Under the pieces are notes generated by a model, which worked only from the letters and a program-made list of their open reading frames with translations, was not told the origin of the DNA and did no database searches. From Conchocele bisecta (taxonomy: Eukaryota; Mollusca; Bivalvia; Lucinida; Thyasiridae), in assembly GCA_029237695.1 (NCBI GenBank), contig CM055266.1, positions 124,672,569 through 124,736,568 of the forward strand: a stretch of DNA of 64,000 nucleotides. The letters run 5' to 3'. Positions 11,601 through 26,600 of this stretch are shown here, one piece after another. The position numbers and the translations under genes are program-made. Positions within the stretch are counted from its first letter, which is position 1. Each line of letters opens with the position of its first letter.

Positions 11601-14600
11601 CCTCACTTGAGCGATGGTTTAATATGGTATTTATTGAACAAGCTTACTGATTTCATAAGAAATGAGACTGTTCTTACGAAATCAGTCAACAAGTTTAATA
11701 AAGATTAATTACAGTAAAACAAATGGTCATAGCATAAGCAGTCTGAAAACTTGGAGTATGTTATAGGAATGAATGGCCTTTTTGTGGAATTTATCGGGGT
11801 ATAAACTCGGAAAAGTCGTGGGAATACTGGACGAAGGCCGGAAGGCCTCGTCCAGTATTCACGCGACTTTTCCAAGTTCATATCCCCGATAAATTCAGCA
11901 AAAAGGCCATTCATTCCTTATAATTCCAGCATTTGAAATAAATTCATCAAGAAAATGTGTTTATTTTCAGTTTTCTTAAGAATTATTTTAACTGAGCCCG
12001 ACGGTTACGGAAAGTAGTTCGGCATGGAGTTTACTAGGATATAAATTTTGGACAGACTTGCTACGGACCAATCAAATGTTAGGGAATTGTGTAAATATTT
12101 TTGTGCTGGAATTATTGACTTGGAAATCTCTCGTATACATCTAGTTAATAGAAACAGTTTCGTAAATTGGAAACATGTTGTGTCCGTATTAATCCATGTA
12201 GCACAATTCATTAAATAATCTCTAATATATAGACTAAATATACATATCATAGAAGTAATACAAGACATTCCATCTTCCATGTTGGAATAGGGTAAATCAT
12301 CCACTTGTGTCAGTCATGCACACAACTTGCTCAGTAGGTTCAGTTGTAGTTAATGCAAAAGCCAAGACACTCTATTAATTTTCTGTTATTTAAAACGAAC
12401 GATGGAATATCCTCTATTATATATAATGGGCATGTCCAGATTGTAATTATATGCCTTTCTTGCACCATTAAGTTCAACGCTTTCAACACCACAGGCCTGT
12501 ATAGTGATATTGGCAAAACATGTAGATCCAGATGAGCCGGCTCGTGACGAGCCGTCTCATTAGGATCTGCACTTTTTGCAAGTGATATTCACATTTTTGA
12601 GAACACCCCCTTTTCATGAATGGACTAGTCTGAAAACCATTTTGTGACGGTTGCATTGGTTGCAAAATTAACATATCAAAATCAATTCCAGTTACTTAGG
12701 GGTGAAAGGGTTAATACAACACTTAAAATTGCATGTATTTCACTAATATCTGCACACAAAATGATTTTATTTCTCGAAGCAAACAACTTACTGATCTGAA
12801 GTGTGGACTAGGTGTTGTCACAGGGCTCTGTTGATGTGATGAGAAGGACATGTGACCAACAGACCCTACGTGATTGGCCAGCGTGGTTGTCAAGGAGACG
12901 GGAGTGAGCACGGTTCCCTGCAGTCCTCTATCGAGCACCAGCGTGTTCGGCGGCAGTCCCGTGAACAGGTTATTCTTACCGCCCTGCATCGCACGTATCG
13001 TGTCAATGCTGTTAATACTATTGATGTACTTTGCCGAAGTGTTTTTATTCCTAGCTATCACATTTGTTTGGTTCAGCGACGATTTCTCGTCGAGCACGAC
13101 CTGAGTGGAGCCCAGCTCCCCGAGCTGAGAATTACTGATGTTCAGGTACTGGCCATTCATAATGGCGTCCTGGCTGATCCCGGTCACCACAAAGCCGACG
13201 TCCTTAAACACGTTATTCTTGCTGTATTTACCCGTGCTGCCGAGTGTAGCGTTTATCACATTTGCGCCACTGAGGCTCACACTGGGAATGGCAATAGCAA
13301 ACGCGGGGTTACTGCCGGCCGAGCTGGTCACGGTGATGTTACTGATGATATTGGGCGACGTGACGAGTGGTGTGGACAGTGGCATGGGGGCGTGGCTCGT
13401 ACTACCGGCACTAGACACGATCGTCACACCGCCACTACCGCTACACCGCCGCTTCTTCAGACTGGACGGTCCGGACGCGGCCGTGGATCCGGGACTCCGA
13501 GATCCGGGCAACCCGCCTTCTCTCGACTTAGATTTATTCACATTCGGACTCGTCACACAGGGCTTGGGTTTCTTGACGACGGCCTTGTTTATCACGGGTG
13601 TTATCACGGTGGGCGGGCGGTGAACCACTTGGCCGGGCTGGGTGAGCAGGTGGCGGGATCGCGCCGGGTTCGTCACATCAAAGTCGTACGGATCCTTTGA
13701 TATCTGAGAATCTGTCTCCTTGGGCAGGTTGGACGCCACACATAATTTCCTGTCGCAGAATACACATGAGCATGCAGAGCTCCAGATAAGGTGCGTATTG
13801 GCGTATTTTACACTTATTTTAGTACAATACGCATTGATTATCAAAAATGGGAGTACAAAAATACGCATTGATTTTCAAATGGAGTAGTGAAAATACTGTA
13901 ATACAGTTGAAAATTTACTTAGTTGAGCTGCAAAAAGCAAACAGTGTTTGCTTTTTTCAGCTCAAATAAGTGAATTTTTAAATTTGTTTTATTTTTTATA
14001 ATTTGTTCCCTATTTAATATTAAAGGAAGAAAATCAATAAGACATTTGTAAAAGTAAAATACTATTGAATTTGAAATATGGGGTATAATACTCTAGATAC
14101 AAAACTTATCTGCAGCTCTGAGCATGCTAATAAACACATTACATAAATTGGACATGAAATGATTACAAAAATTATCCTGTGAATATATAGCCTTTTGCGA
14201 TTTTACTAGCTCTCATGCTCAAAATCAGAAAGTTTGATTGGCCGAGGCTAAGCTCAGCCATGGCCAATCAAACTGCATGTTTTTGAGAACCAATTTAGAT
14301 ACTGTGGCCAGAATTAAGAATGAAACATTGTTTTGCTATTCATTGGGTGATGAACATGGACAGTCTTTAGGATAATTCCACATTTGCCATGTAACCATCA
14401 ATATTCACCATCCCAATGAACAGCCAAAAAACAACAATGTTATAGTATTTATCATTTTATTACTAGATATTGCTTTGATTGACGTTAATTATGTCCCACT
14501 GCAGCGTTCTTGTTTGTTACATGTAAATGAAAAATATCTTTGTTATATGCCTTGTAAAGTTATCACAACATTGACACATTATTATCCAGTTTGTTTCTGC

Positions 14601-17600
14601 ATTTAACTCTTTGCATGCTGGGAAATTTGTGGGCTATAAATAGTTCAAAAATAGCAGATGACAATTCATTATATTTTCTTTTATTTCTACTTATAAATGT
14701 CATGAATATGTCTTGGAATTTCATTAGAATTGTGTCCGGAGGACACAATTCTAATGAAATTTCAAGACATATTTACAGAGAGAAATAAAACATATAGTTC
14801 CTATTCTCATGGATCCGTGCCCCTAAGCACATACATTCATATTGTGTGTTATATTCTGATTAATTCCTGAAAATGTATACATCAACATAAAGTTCAAACA
14901 CTTGACTATGAGTGGACATAAAGAATTCACCAAAATTATTGTTTATGCAAGTCTTAGAGTCCCTAGAAATAACCCACCCAAGTCACCTAATTGATCTTGA
15001 AACTTCTCATCAGGTTCGTGCCCTACAACCTTTTTCACATTTGAGTGACATTCCTTGATCACTCATACAATAAAGAAGTGTTGCTGCCTAAATGAATCAA
15101 ATTTAAATATGGTGAAGTCCAGATTCACCTAGAAATCAACATTTATCACATTTTATGCATCATTTGCGAACAGACCCTCTTCAGATTAAGGAAATATGTA
15201 GAAAAATCACAAAATAGGTGGTAAATCACAATTGTATGCAACTGTAACTTAGAAAACAGTGGGATACAACTTAAAATACCTTTTTAAAATAATTTTCAAT
15301 TAGAATATGCTTATTCACTTGTTTTCTAGGGGCACAAATCAATGAGAAGGCACGAATCCATGAGAATTGGGGCTACTCCTAATTCGTTTGGCGGATATTT
15401 TCGCAGCTAGCATGCAAAGAGTTAAACATACCGTGGACAATCAGCGGACATGGGGGAGTGACACGACAGTTAGATCACCATTTAGCTCCTGATTTACTGT
15501 ATAGATCCTAACATTGGAACATTTCAATATTTATTACCATAATAGGGTAAATATAATTTATGTAGTTTGAACGTAGTGAATTAGAAATAAATTATATTTC
15601 TCTGGCGGTCGGTGGGACAACCTTATACATTACAGAGCTCCAGATAAGCTGCGTATTTGCTTAAATACCCAATTAAAATTGCCAAAAAAAACAATTGAAA
15701 TCAGAAGTAGTGAGTATCAAAAAGCAATACAAAATTGTGGTACCTTTATCATGCTGCAGAAAACAATAAACCGACCACAAATATAACATGTTTTTCTTAT
15801 TTTTCCATGAAAACACATCTTGGTATTTCATTAGAACTTGGAGACAATTCTAATGAAATGCCAAGACATGTTTTCATTTAGAAGCAAATTATTCAATAAT
15901 TGCTGTCTGCTGAAATACCCAATTGTTTCAGAATGATGGAGTATACAATACTCAATTACTAATTCCTTATCTGGAGCACTGCAATAGGTTGATAATATTC
16001 ATTGATGGTAACGTGCTCAGTCGTGCACGTTTTCGCGCCATGCGGGGTCACTAGGTGTGACCACTGGCTGAATATTGTCATTCAAGTGTTGACGGACACA
16101 AAAGTGACACGTATAATAGTCGCAATGGTTATATGGTAGGAATCAAATGAATTAAGTAGTTATTTAGGTCAGGATATTGGACAGTATGTGTTTATTGTAA
16201 AAAATGTGCGTTTTTCAAATGTCGCGTTGCATACTTGTCTAAAATACAACATGTATATGATATTGCTCGATTAAATGCTAAATATAAGTGAGTGTCGTGT
16301 TTGTATAAGGTTGTTCCTGGGGATGGGCAGAGAATAAATGTTTGCTTTATCTGCATATATGGTATAAATGTACATACTTTGGTGGGGGAGGGTGTAGATG
16401 GCGCTCCAGGAGATCGAGGAAGGCTGAGCGGAGGTGGTCACTGCGGCGGCTGAACGTGTGACACCCAAAACTGCTGCCATTGATGTTGTGACGCCGAGCT
16501 CCAAATGAACACGCCTGAAATTGAAAGGGAATGGGTTTCACGACCCAGCAACAACTATGGTCATTTAGGGGCGGGACCTCGGTTTTAAGTGTAATCCGAC
16601 AGAGCTCCAGATAAGCTGCGTATTTGCTTAAATACCCAATTAAAATTGCCAAAAACCCAATTGAAATCAGAAGTAGCGAATATCAAAAAGCAATATTAAT
16701 GTTGTGGTACCTTTATCATGCTGCAGAAAACAACAAACAGAGCACAAATATAGCATATCTTTTCTTATTTTCAATGAAAACACATCTCGGTATTTCATTA
16801 GAATTGTCTCCAAGGAGACAATTCTAATGAAATGCCAAGACATGTTTTCATTTCGAAGCAAACATTCAATAATTGCTGTCTGTTGATGTGTAAACAGCAG
16901 TGTGATTTTATTTTACCCAATTAAAATTTTGAAATACCCAATTGCTTCAGAAATGATGGAGTGAAAATACTCAATTACTAATTCCTTATCTGGAGCCCTG
17001 ATCCGAAAAACAAGTGGGATGGAAATACTATGACAGTATTTTTTTGATGCCCTAGGCGAGGTTTGAAAAAGTGAAAGGATTTAACGTCCCACCAACAGCT
17101 AAGATCATATAGAGACGGGACCACCGTTTAAAGTCTCATCCGACAGCCCAGTGGGATGGAAATACTATGAAAGTATTTTTTGATGCCCTAGGCAAGGTTT
17201 GAACCCACAACCTCTGGGTTGGAAGCCAGGTGTTCTAACCCATAGGCTACAAGCCATCCTGTTTTCCAGGTCACAAGTCACATGTAACAAGTTGGAATGT
17301 GGAGGAAACGGCAGTACCACAATGTCATACATAACTAGAAATGTGGCCTGTCGGCACACGAATGCCCCCGCTGGCAGCCAAAGAAAACGAGGCATATTTG
17401 ATTGTAAGCCATTTACCCGAGCGTTAAGGTTTTGAACGCACCTTGACCCTGGGCTTAGTGGGGGCGGGACGAATGTGGATTTGTCACAGGGCGGTAGAGG
17501 ACCATTGTAGCAATGCGTGTGTGAAATGTGAAGCAGATCCGAGCAAGGAAACACAAATTATAAGCCATTTAACTGACAGTTAAGGTTTCAAACGCACCAA

Positions 17601-20600
17601 GTCTGTGACCTTGACCCTGTGCTTAGCGGGGGCAGGACGAATGTGGATTTGTCACAGGGCGGTAGAGGACCATTGGAGCAATGCGTGTGTGAAAGTTAGT
17701 GTAGGATTGAGAAACGTGCACGTAGATTTGTCCCAAAGTGCTAAGTAAACATTTAAAGTCGAAAAAGTGAAGGTCAAGGTCGAAGTACTGGGTGGTGGAG
17801 TGTGTAGGGCATGTTCATATGTATCATGTGTAGAAATATTTAAGCGATTGGCAAAAGTATTGAGAAGTTAGTGTAGGATTGAGAAACGTGCACGTAGATT
17901 TGTCCCAAAGTGCCAAGCAAACATTTAAAGTGGAAAAGGTCAAGGCCAAAGGTCAAGGTCGAAGTACTGGGGGGTGGAGTGTGATGGATGGACTGACAAA
18001 ACCTTATGTGTAAAGAATATGCCCAACATTTGTTTAGCAGAAGTACAGTTACATGCAGTTTGCAAAATTCCAATATCATCAATAAATACAAAATTTTGAT
18101 TCATGTCCAAGATGGTTGATGACAAATTTGCCAGAAATAGTGTTTAGCCTTATTTGTCATGTTTAATTATTATGTCAAATTTCAAAAGAAACGCAAAGTG
18201 TCATATAGAGATGGGAACTCGGTTTAAAGTCTTATTCGAAAGACCAGTGAGTGGAAAAAAACAATAAAAGAATTATTGCTTAGGGCGCAAATCTTACGGA
18301 TGGACTAATGGACGGAAATACTAAAACTCTATACTGTATTTATTGAACTAAACGCCCCCGAGGCTATGCAATTCGTCGGGATCAAAACGTGGAAAATAGG
18401 ATCAAAATATATTATTTTCACATACGAAAGTAATTTAAAACAATAGTGTTTGATGCCCTCGACGAGATTTGAACCCACAATCTCCGCTTTAAGTTTTAAA
18501 TGGGTTTTGTATATGAAAATAACATATTTAGAATGCAAATATGGGAGGGGGGCTACTATTAGAGTCTAGAGAGGGGGCTACAATTAGAATAAATACGGTA
18601 CCCTCGACATACTTAGATACCATGATTATAATCAATAAGATTAAATTTAAGCGAGATATCAATAATTCTCGCCTATACATACAGCAATAGGGCGCGGATG
18701 GTAGGTGGTGTACGAGTCGTCCTTATCTTTCGGGGTCTCCTCGTCTTCATCATCGATGAGCAGCTTGTCTGGTATTTTCTCCGAAGGTGACCACATCTCG
18801 TCTCGCAGCGACAGGGACGGCATACTCAGCTGGCTAATGTTCGGCCTGTAGAAACCAATGAAATAAGCTGGTAAATACGTAACCCGACTTGGAAAATCAC
18901 GAGTAACTTCCCTTAGAACTACTTCCACAGCATCATGGGCGGTAGAAATGGTTTGTCGCTTTGACATTATGTTTCTTTTCTTAGTTGTTTAAACTTAGTT
19001 AAACCTGTGCATTTCTTAAGCAATTTATCAAATGTTTCCATGAATTCACCCATGTTAAATTATCTCTATAGTATCGATTCCAGGCGAAACTACAGATAAA
19101 TTTCCTGTACACAATAAAACCTGTGCTATCAATACATGCGCCACTCTTCTATGTTACAGGTAATTGTACATGTAACTTTGCTCCCGATTGATTGATTCAT
19201 TATTGGTGTTTATCAGTTAAGGTCATTTAAGGTCGGGCCAACAGGTTGGACTATCCTGTATTCAACCTTGCCATAGTGAGAGAAATTCCCAAAATCAGTA
19301 CTCAATATTTACAGAAAAATAATCCTAGCACAAAAATATTTACACAATTCCCTAACATTTGATTCCGTAACCGTGAGACGCAGTTAAAATAATTCTTAAG
19401 AAAACGGAAAATAAACACATTTTCTTGATGAATTTATTTCAAATGTTGGAATTATCAGGAATGAATGGCCTTTTTGTGGAATTTATCGGGGATATAAACT
19501 TGGAAAAGTCGCGGGAATACTGGACGAGGCCTTCTGGCCTTCGTCCAGTATTCCCGCGACTATTCCAAGTTTATACCCCGATAAATTCCACAAAAAGGCC
19601 ATTCATTCCTATGATATATAATATCCTGAATTGGTGCCAGGTCAATTACACACCAGTCACTTAGCTCCAACTCCAAAAGTAATATGATCAGCACTAATCT
19701 TATAACATTTTAATGGGGCATAACAGGATTTAGCTCTCAAGTATGAGAAGGCCAAAAATGTATATGAGGGCCAAACCATGTAAGTCGGTATTCAGGTAAG
19801 GATGAACCGAATAGTTAAATTACCATTCGTGTGCTCCTGTCCGACCACCCACAACTGTGCTCTCGAAAACAAATGATTAGATGATAGTCAGACACAGTGA
19901 CATTTGTCTTAACTGCGGTAACATTTCTCACTCCACTCCAGTACATACGAGCAACGTTACCTTGCGGCAGCGTTTGCGACGACCACCTTCTGTGGGCTGA
20001 GCTTGGTCTGTTGGATCACCCCAGTCCCGGGTCCCGCCCGGTTCTCCTTGGTGAGGTGTGAGTGGTGGCTGGGTTTGAGGCCGGGCGAGGTGACGGGCGA
20101 CAGGCCGTGGGATTTGCCGAGGGTGCCCGATGCGGCCTTGGCAGCGATGGCGGCGTCCCGCGACTCCTGCTTCGCCTTGAGGAAGGCCTCCTTGACGTCG
20201 CGGTGCTCCTGTAGAAGCTCGTCGAAGGGAAGTCGCCGCCCCGTTACCGCCCGCCGCAGCGACAACGCATGTGACTGCAGTGCGAGAAGAGGAAATTAGT
20301 AAAACATTGTGTCAAAAAAATAGGATACACATTCACCCCCTGCACAAAAGTGTGATTTTTGGGCAGTTTCAACAAAATCCAGCACTTTTTTTAAAAAAAA
20401 GAGGAAATCACACTCCTGCAAATTACAGAGAATATCAGGATCGTGTCTTTTGATATAAAGTTTATCAGGCTCAGCTATCGAGCTGAGCCTGATAAACTTG
20501 ATATCAAAAGACACTAGTATACAAATACAAATGCACAATACATACATGTAGAGAATACCAGGTTAGTGTACATTTATATTGAGTTTAAAAGGCAAGGCTA

Positions 20601-23600
20601 GGAAACATGTGCGACTGGACTATACAATTGTTGAGCTGTACTCATTTGTTAAGATTGAAAGCACAGTTTGATTGGCTCTGCGCTCAGTCATGGCCAATCA
20701 AATTCCATGATTTCTAGCATGTAATTCATTTCATTGATTGGTGTTTTATCGGATTAACCCTAAATATTCGGACACAATTTGCTTTGGGAAACCCCCATTA
20801 AGTAGGGGTTTCCCAAAACAAACTAGAAATGGACGCTTGTCGACAAGCGCATGTGTATCCCCCTCCCCAGATACACAAGTAGTTTGAAAAAAGGGTGTTC
20901 GAGTTATGCTCCGGAGACAAAATCAGTGATGGAAAAACAAAGGGAGATAACTAAAGAATTAGTGATGCAAGAGTTGTCATTCTTGCGGGACACACCTTTA
21001 GGGTCGTGGTCTATGCATGTGTGAAGTTTCATGAAAATATTCCAAAGGGTGTTCGAGTTATGCTCCAGACACGAAATCAGTGCACAAAAAAACAAAGGGA
21101 GATAACTAAGAAATTAACGACGCAAGAGTTGTCATTCTTACGTGCGACACACCTTTGGGTCGTCTTCTATGCATGTGTGAAGTTTAATAAACTAGAAAAT
21201 GTGTTCATAGAACACGGATGTCCCACATATCGCTTTGATAATAAATGAGGCCAAATTGCAAGTCAAAATTTTCTTTTATCTGAGCGTTAAAGTTTTTGAA
21301 GCACCAAGTATGTGACCTTGACCCTGGGCTTGGCGGGGGCGGGACGAAAGTGGATTTGGCACAGGGCGGTAGAGGACCATTAGAGCAACGCATATATGAA
21401 ATATGAAGCTGATCCGTGAATGGAAAGAAAAATTATAAGATATTTACCTGAGCATTAAAGTTTTTGAAGCACCAAGTATGTGACCTTGACCCTGGGATTG
21501 GCGGGGGCAGGACGAACGTGGACTTGGCACAGAGCGGTAGAGGACCATTAGAGCAATGCGTATATGAAATATGAAGATGATCATGAAAGAAAACAGAAAT
21601 TATAAGATATTTACCCGAGCGTTAAATTTAAATTTTTTGAAGCACTAAGTATGTGACCTTGACCCTGGGCTTGGCGGGGGCAGGACGAACGTGGATTTGG
21701 CACAGGGCGGTAGACGACCATTAGAGCAACGCGTATATGAAATATGAAAATTGATCCGTGAATGGAAATAAAAATTATAAGATATTTACCTGAGCGTTAA
21801 AGTTTTTGAAGCACTAAGTATGTGACCTTGACCCTGGGCTTGGCGGGGGCAGGACGAACGTGGATTTGGCACAGGGCGGTAGATGACCATTAGAGCAACG
21901 CGTATATGAAATATGAAGTTGATCCGTGAATGGAAATAAAAATTATAAGATATTTACCTGAGCGTTAAAGTTTTTGAAGCACCAAGTATGTGACCTTGAC
22001 CCTGGGATTGGTGGGGCAGGACGAACGTGGATTTGGCACAGGGCGGTAGAGGACCATTAGGGCCAATGCGTATATGAAATATGAAGATGATCCATGATCC
22101 ATGAAAGAAAACAGAAAGTATAAGATATTTACCCAAGCGTTAATGTTTTTGAAGCACTAAGTATGTGACCTTGACCTGGGCTTGACGGGGGCAGAGAACG
22201 AACGTGGATTTGGCACAGGGCGGTAGAGGACCATTAAAGAGCAATGCGTATATGCGTGTTCGAGTTATGCTCTGGATACAAAATCAGAGCACGAAACAAC
22301 AAAGGGAGATAAGTAAACAAGAATTCCGCGGAATCAGATGCCTCGCCTTGTCCCGCCTTGACCTCGAGCCTGGGCCCGAAAGCAATTTTCACTGGCCCGA
22401 ACATATTATACAATTATTGACTAGTGAACCATAGAATATCAGATTATATTCTATGGCTCACTAGTCAATAATTGTTTTATTATATGATAATAGTCTGTAT
22501 ATAGCACTTACGACCTTATGCTACTAGACAAAAATTGAAAAAGAATTTGAAAAAAAAAAATGAAAAAAAAAAAATGGAAAAAAAGTTTAAAAATTAAAAA
22601 TAATAATGCTTGCTACTGGAGCCCAGATTTTTTTTTAATAGTCCTATATTTATCTACATATATCTGCACAGGTCCACATAATGCCACAATATTTTCAACA
22701 CAGTTTACGGAAATGTAATATAATCATTTACCTGTATAAATTACCTGTAAGTGGTCAGTGGTCAGTTGCACATGCTAGCACATGCACAGGTGAATAGTCT
22801 GTATATAGCACTTACGACCTTATGCTACTGGACAAAAATTGAAAAATAATTTGAAAAAAAAAATGAAAAAAAAAAAAATGGAAAAAAAAAGTTTAAAAAT
22901 AATAATGCTTGTTACTGGAGCCCAGATTTTTTTTCCAGTCAAATAGAAAAATAATTTAAAAAAAAAAATAAAAAAAAAATGAAAAGAAAAAAAAATAAAA
23001 TGAAAGCAGTGGTCAAGCACTGGACATCTGCACATGCTAGCCCATGCTTAGCACATGGTTCTCCCAGTTTCTATTGTTCTCTCTACAGGTAAGGTGTACA
23101 GAGCACACGAGAAAAGGTATACAGAGCAGACGAGAAAACAGGTCTTCATGCATTATTGTCCAGTTTGTAGAGTGCGCAAAACAAAAAAGGGAGATAACTG
23201 AAAAATTAGCTACGCAAGAGTTGTCATTCTTGTGCGTGACACACCTCCGGGTCGTGGTCTATGCATGTGTGAAGTTTCATGAAAATATTCCAAAGGGTGG
23301 TCGAGTTATGCTCCGGACAGGAAATCAGTGAGCGAAAACAAAAAAGGGAAATAACTCAAAAATTAGCTATGCAAGAGTTGTCATTCTTGTGCACGACACA
23401 CCTTCGGTTTGTGGTCTAATTGAATGTGTTAAGTTTCATAAAAATATTCCAAAGGGTGGTCGAGTTATGGTCAATCAGTGCGCGAAACAAAAAAGGGAGA
23501 TAACTAAAAATTTAGCTATGCAAGAGTTGTCATTCTTGTGCACGACACACCTTCGGTTTGTGGTCTAATTGAATGTGTTAAGTTTCATAAAAATATTCCA

Positions 23601-26600
23601 AAGGGTGGTCGAGTTATGGTCAATCAGTGCGCGAAACAAAAAAGGGAGATAACTAAAAATTTAGCTATGCAAGAGTTGTCATTCTTGTGCGCGACACACC
23701 TTCGGGTCGTGGTCTATGCATGTGTGAAGTTTCATGAAAATATTCCAAAGGGTGGTGGAGTTATGCTCCGGACACGAAATCAGTGCGAGAAACAAAAAAG
23801 GGAGATAACTCAAAAATTAGCTATGGAAGAGTTGTCATTCTTGTGCGCGACACACCTTCGGGTCGTGGTCTATGCATGTGTGAAGTTTCATGAAAATATT
23901 CCAAAGGGTGTTCGAGTTATGCTCCGGACAAGAAGTGTCTGCGGCGGACGCGGCGCGCTGTCAAATCCATAGTATCCCCCGACGGAGTCCGGGGGATACA
24001 ATTATATCCAAATACATTGTTATTGTGATTATACCACAGCTGCCATACTACCATACATACTGTTGTAGGGAAACAATACATTTGTATACGTTTCCCCAAA
24101 TAAATGGTGTCCGAATATTCAGGGTTATGATGGCAAGACTGCATCAGAAAGGTCAAATATGGATTGGAATTCACCTTTATGGAAGAAGCACTGAATATTC
24201 CAACACTAAAATTACAATAACCAGATGGCCGGGGCCCACATGTTAAGCACGCCGAGAGATCTGTAGTCGATTTCATCAAAATTGCAAAGTATATTTATCT
24301 TAGCAAAGTACTTTAAAAATTGCATATAGAACTAACCACTGCATATATTTTATGATAAAAAGTATGCAGAATTATTATTCTGAATTTATTACATTATCAC
24401 AGCCAAAATGGCTGTAAATGGCTGTGATAATGTAATAAATTCAATATAATAATAAATTTATCCTTAAATTGAAAATTTCTCCCTCAAAAGTATACTTTGC
24501 TAGAAACGTATACTTTGCAATGTTGGTGAAATAGGCTACAGATATTTATGATGTGTATTTATTTGTATTTGAATTTGTATTTGAAGTTTGAAGTCGAGAT
24601 ATAACATTTGACCTTAGGAATGTGGACCGCATGGGGGGGGGGCATCAACAGAAGTATAGATGATGATAAAGAAGTTTACATAAATTGCAGTAAGGATTTT
24701 GGATATATAAGGCATGTAAAAACATTAAGCAGATTTTGTAAAATTTTTAAACACAATGTCCTTTGACACGGACCTTGGGAATGAGGGTCATATGGGTGGG
24801 CTATAGAATGAAAATATGAATGACGATAAAGACAAATTTGTAGTTTGAACTAAATCTGCAGATCTGAATATGTACCTTGCATGTAAGAGAGCGGGTACAA
24901 ATCTTGGCCGTGTCAGCACAGACCACACCACAATGCTTGTTTGGGTCAAACTCGCGATCTGAAACACAACATTCATGGAGTACAGTGTGACAACAATATT
25001 CCACCAGGCAGTAACTGACTATTTAAAGGTGTTCACTTGTCATTTGCATTAGCTCATGATTATTTTGACTATGTTTTTCTTGACAATAATCATGAATTAA
25101 TGTAAAATAACTAATGAACAGCTTTAAAATAACATTGAATCAAACAATACGACAGGTAGCTGAACATAGATTCCACTGCAGGCCTTTTCCCTGCCCGTTA
25201 TAGCGCATTAACTTAAAAAACAAGGCATCACAGCGCTATAAATTTCAGATAGAACAGGGCTCCAAATAAGGAATTAGTAATTGAGTATTTTCTCTCCATC
25301 ATTTCTGAAGCAATTGGGTATTTCAAAATGAAATCACACTACTGTGTACACATCAACAGCACAGGTTGAAGTAATGGACCGAGGTCTATAAATACATTAA
25401 ATATGCCTAAAAGCATCAATAAATGAAGAAAAAAATAAAAAAATATTTTACCCCATTCATCTAATCTTATGGGGAAGGTGTCCAACTCTTTAATAGGCCG
25501 AGCCCATACGGGCTCGAGACAACGGACTCTCACGAATCGTCAACCGAGTTATATCATTGTCGCCTATTGCAGAAGTTGGGACAATGTTAGTATTCCGCAA
25601 TGATATATTCCCCATTGCGCTATGTCAACGCGTTTTCAAGCTATCGATTGTTTTGTTGTAAAAAAAGTATCATCATTGCTAGGTCGGGAAAGAACGGACA
25701 CATTTCCGAGGCCGATATTGCTATATGAAGGAGTAAACATCAGGTTCAAAATACACTTTTACATCGTCCCGGCCCGTAAAGAAACATTTTGCATAGATAA
25801 AACATTGTTTCCAATCGAACATCTGATCAAACCTACATTTATACCCGTCCTGTGCGTCACGACAGACAATTTAATCACACAGACATTTCTATCATTTCTC
25901 GGGAAGCCATTTTGTATAAACATCGTGGGACAGGTTTATTCGCCGGAACTCGTGCACTTACTATGTGGTAAAAAAAACGGAACTTTTAGAAACGGTTATA
26001 ATTCATATTTTATAATACCTATGTTGATGGTGAAAGTATCAAGTTAAAGGTATGTCTCTCTATTCCGATTTCAAGTTTTGTCAAAATATATTTTTTTCTA
26101 ATAAACATGTTTTGGCAGCATATGAGAATTGTCCGTGGGGTCAAATTTTATTTTTGACCGAATATGGTCATGTTATATGTCAAATCGAAGGTATCAACGA
26201 GGCGATCACTCTGGTGCATTTTTTTGTCAAAATCGGATGGCTATGTCATCCAAGATGGCCGCCGAAAGGTCAAAAGGTCGTTCTTTTATTAGAGATTTAA
26301 AAATTCTTCTTCACATGAAACGCTTGGCCCATGGTGGCCAAACTTAAAAATTATGGTCCATGGGTGAAGCATTTTCAGATTTGTTAAAACGGAGATCATC
26401 GCTAATCCAAGATGGCCGCCGTCTAAAAATAGCATAAATTCTTAAAAAAATCTTCTTCTCATGAACCGCTAGCCGGATTTCGACGAAACTTGGTAAGAAT
26501 GATAGATGTACAATGCTCTTTCAAAGTTGTTAAAATAGTGACTCCGGGGTCAAAAATGGGCGTGGCCCGTGATGCTTTTAGGCATATTTAATGTATTTAT

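Larger units (their letters stand above)
20757..24124. mobile_element. Large element with ACCCTAAATATTCGGACAC inverted ends, filled with tandem arrays
   Basis: Left end ACCCTAAATATTCGGACAC; right end GTGTCCGAATATTCAGGGT with TA on each outer side. Between them lie several PL arrays, listed separately. No transposase ORF. Confidence 0.5.

Noticed and set aside
10731..11914. Similar ORFs beginning MNGLF(V/A)EFI at two sites, with a third near 19461
   Set aside because: They read through the P-family palindrome, so the similarity is due to the repeat rather than to a protein family.
12852..13700. 282- and 161-codon plus-strand ORFs
   Set aside because: Antisense to ATXN7 exon 9, with no family resemblance.
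21250..22255. Evenly spaced repeats that might suggest a CRISPR array
   Set aside because: Whole 170-base units are repeated without unique spacers, and the DNA is eukaryotic.
23538..23972. 144-codon ORF with repeating KREITKNLAMQELSFLC-like segments
   Set aside because: Runs through the 158-base tandem repeat. Related units elsewhere are frameshifted and other evidence of coding is absent.
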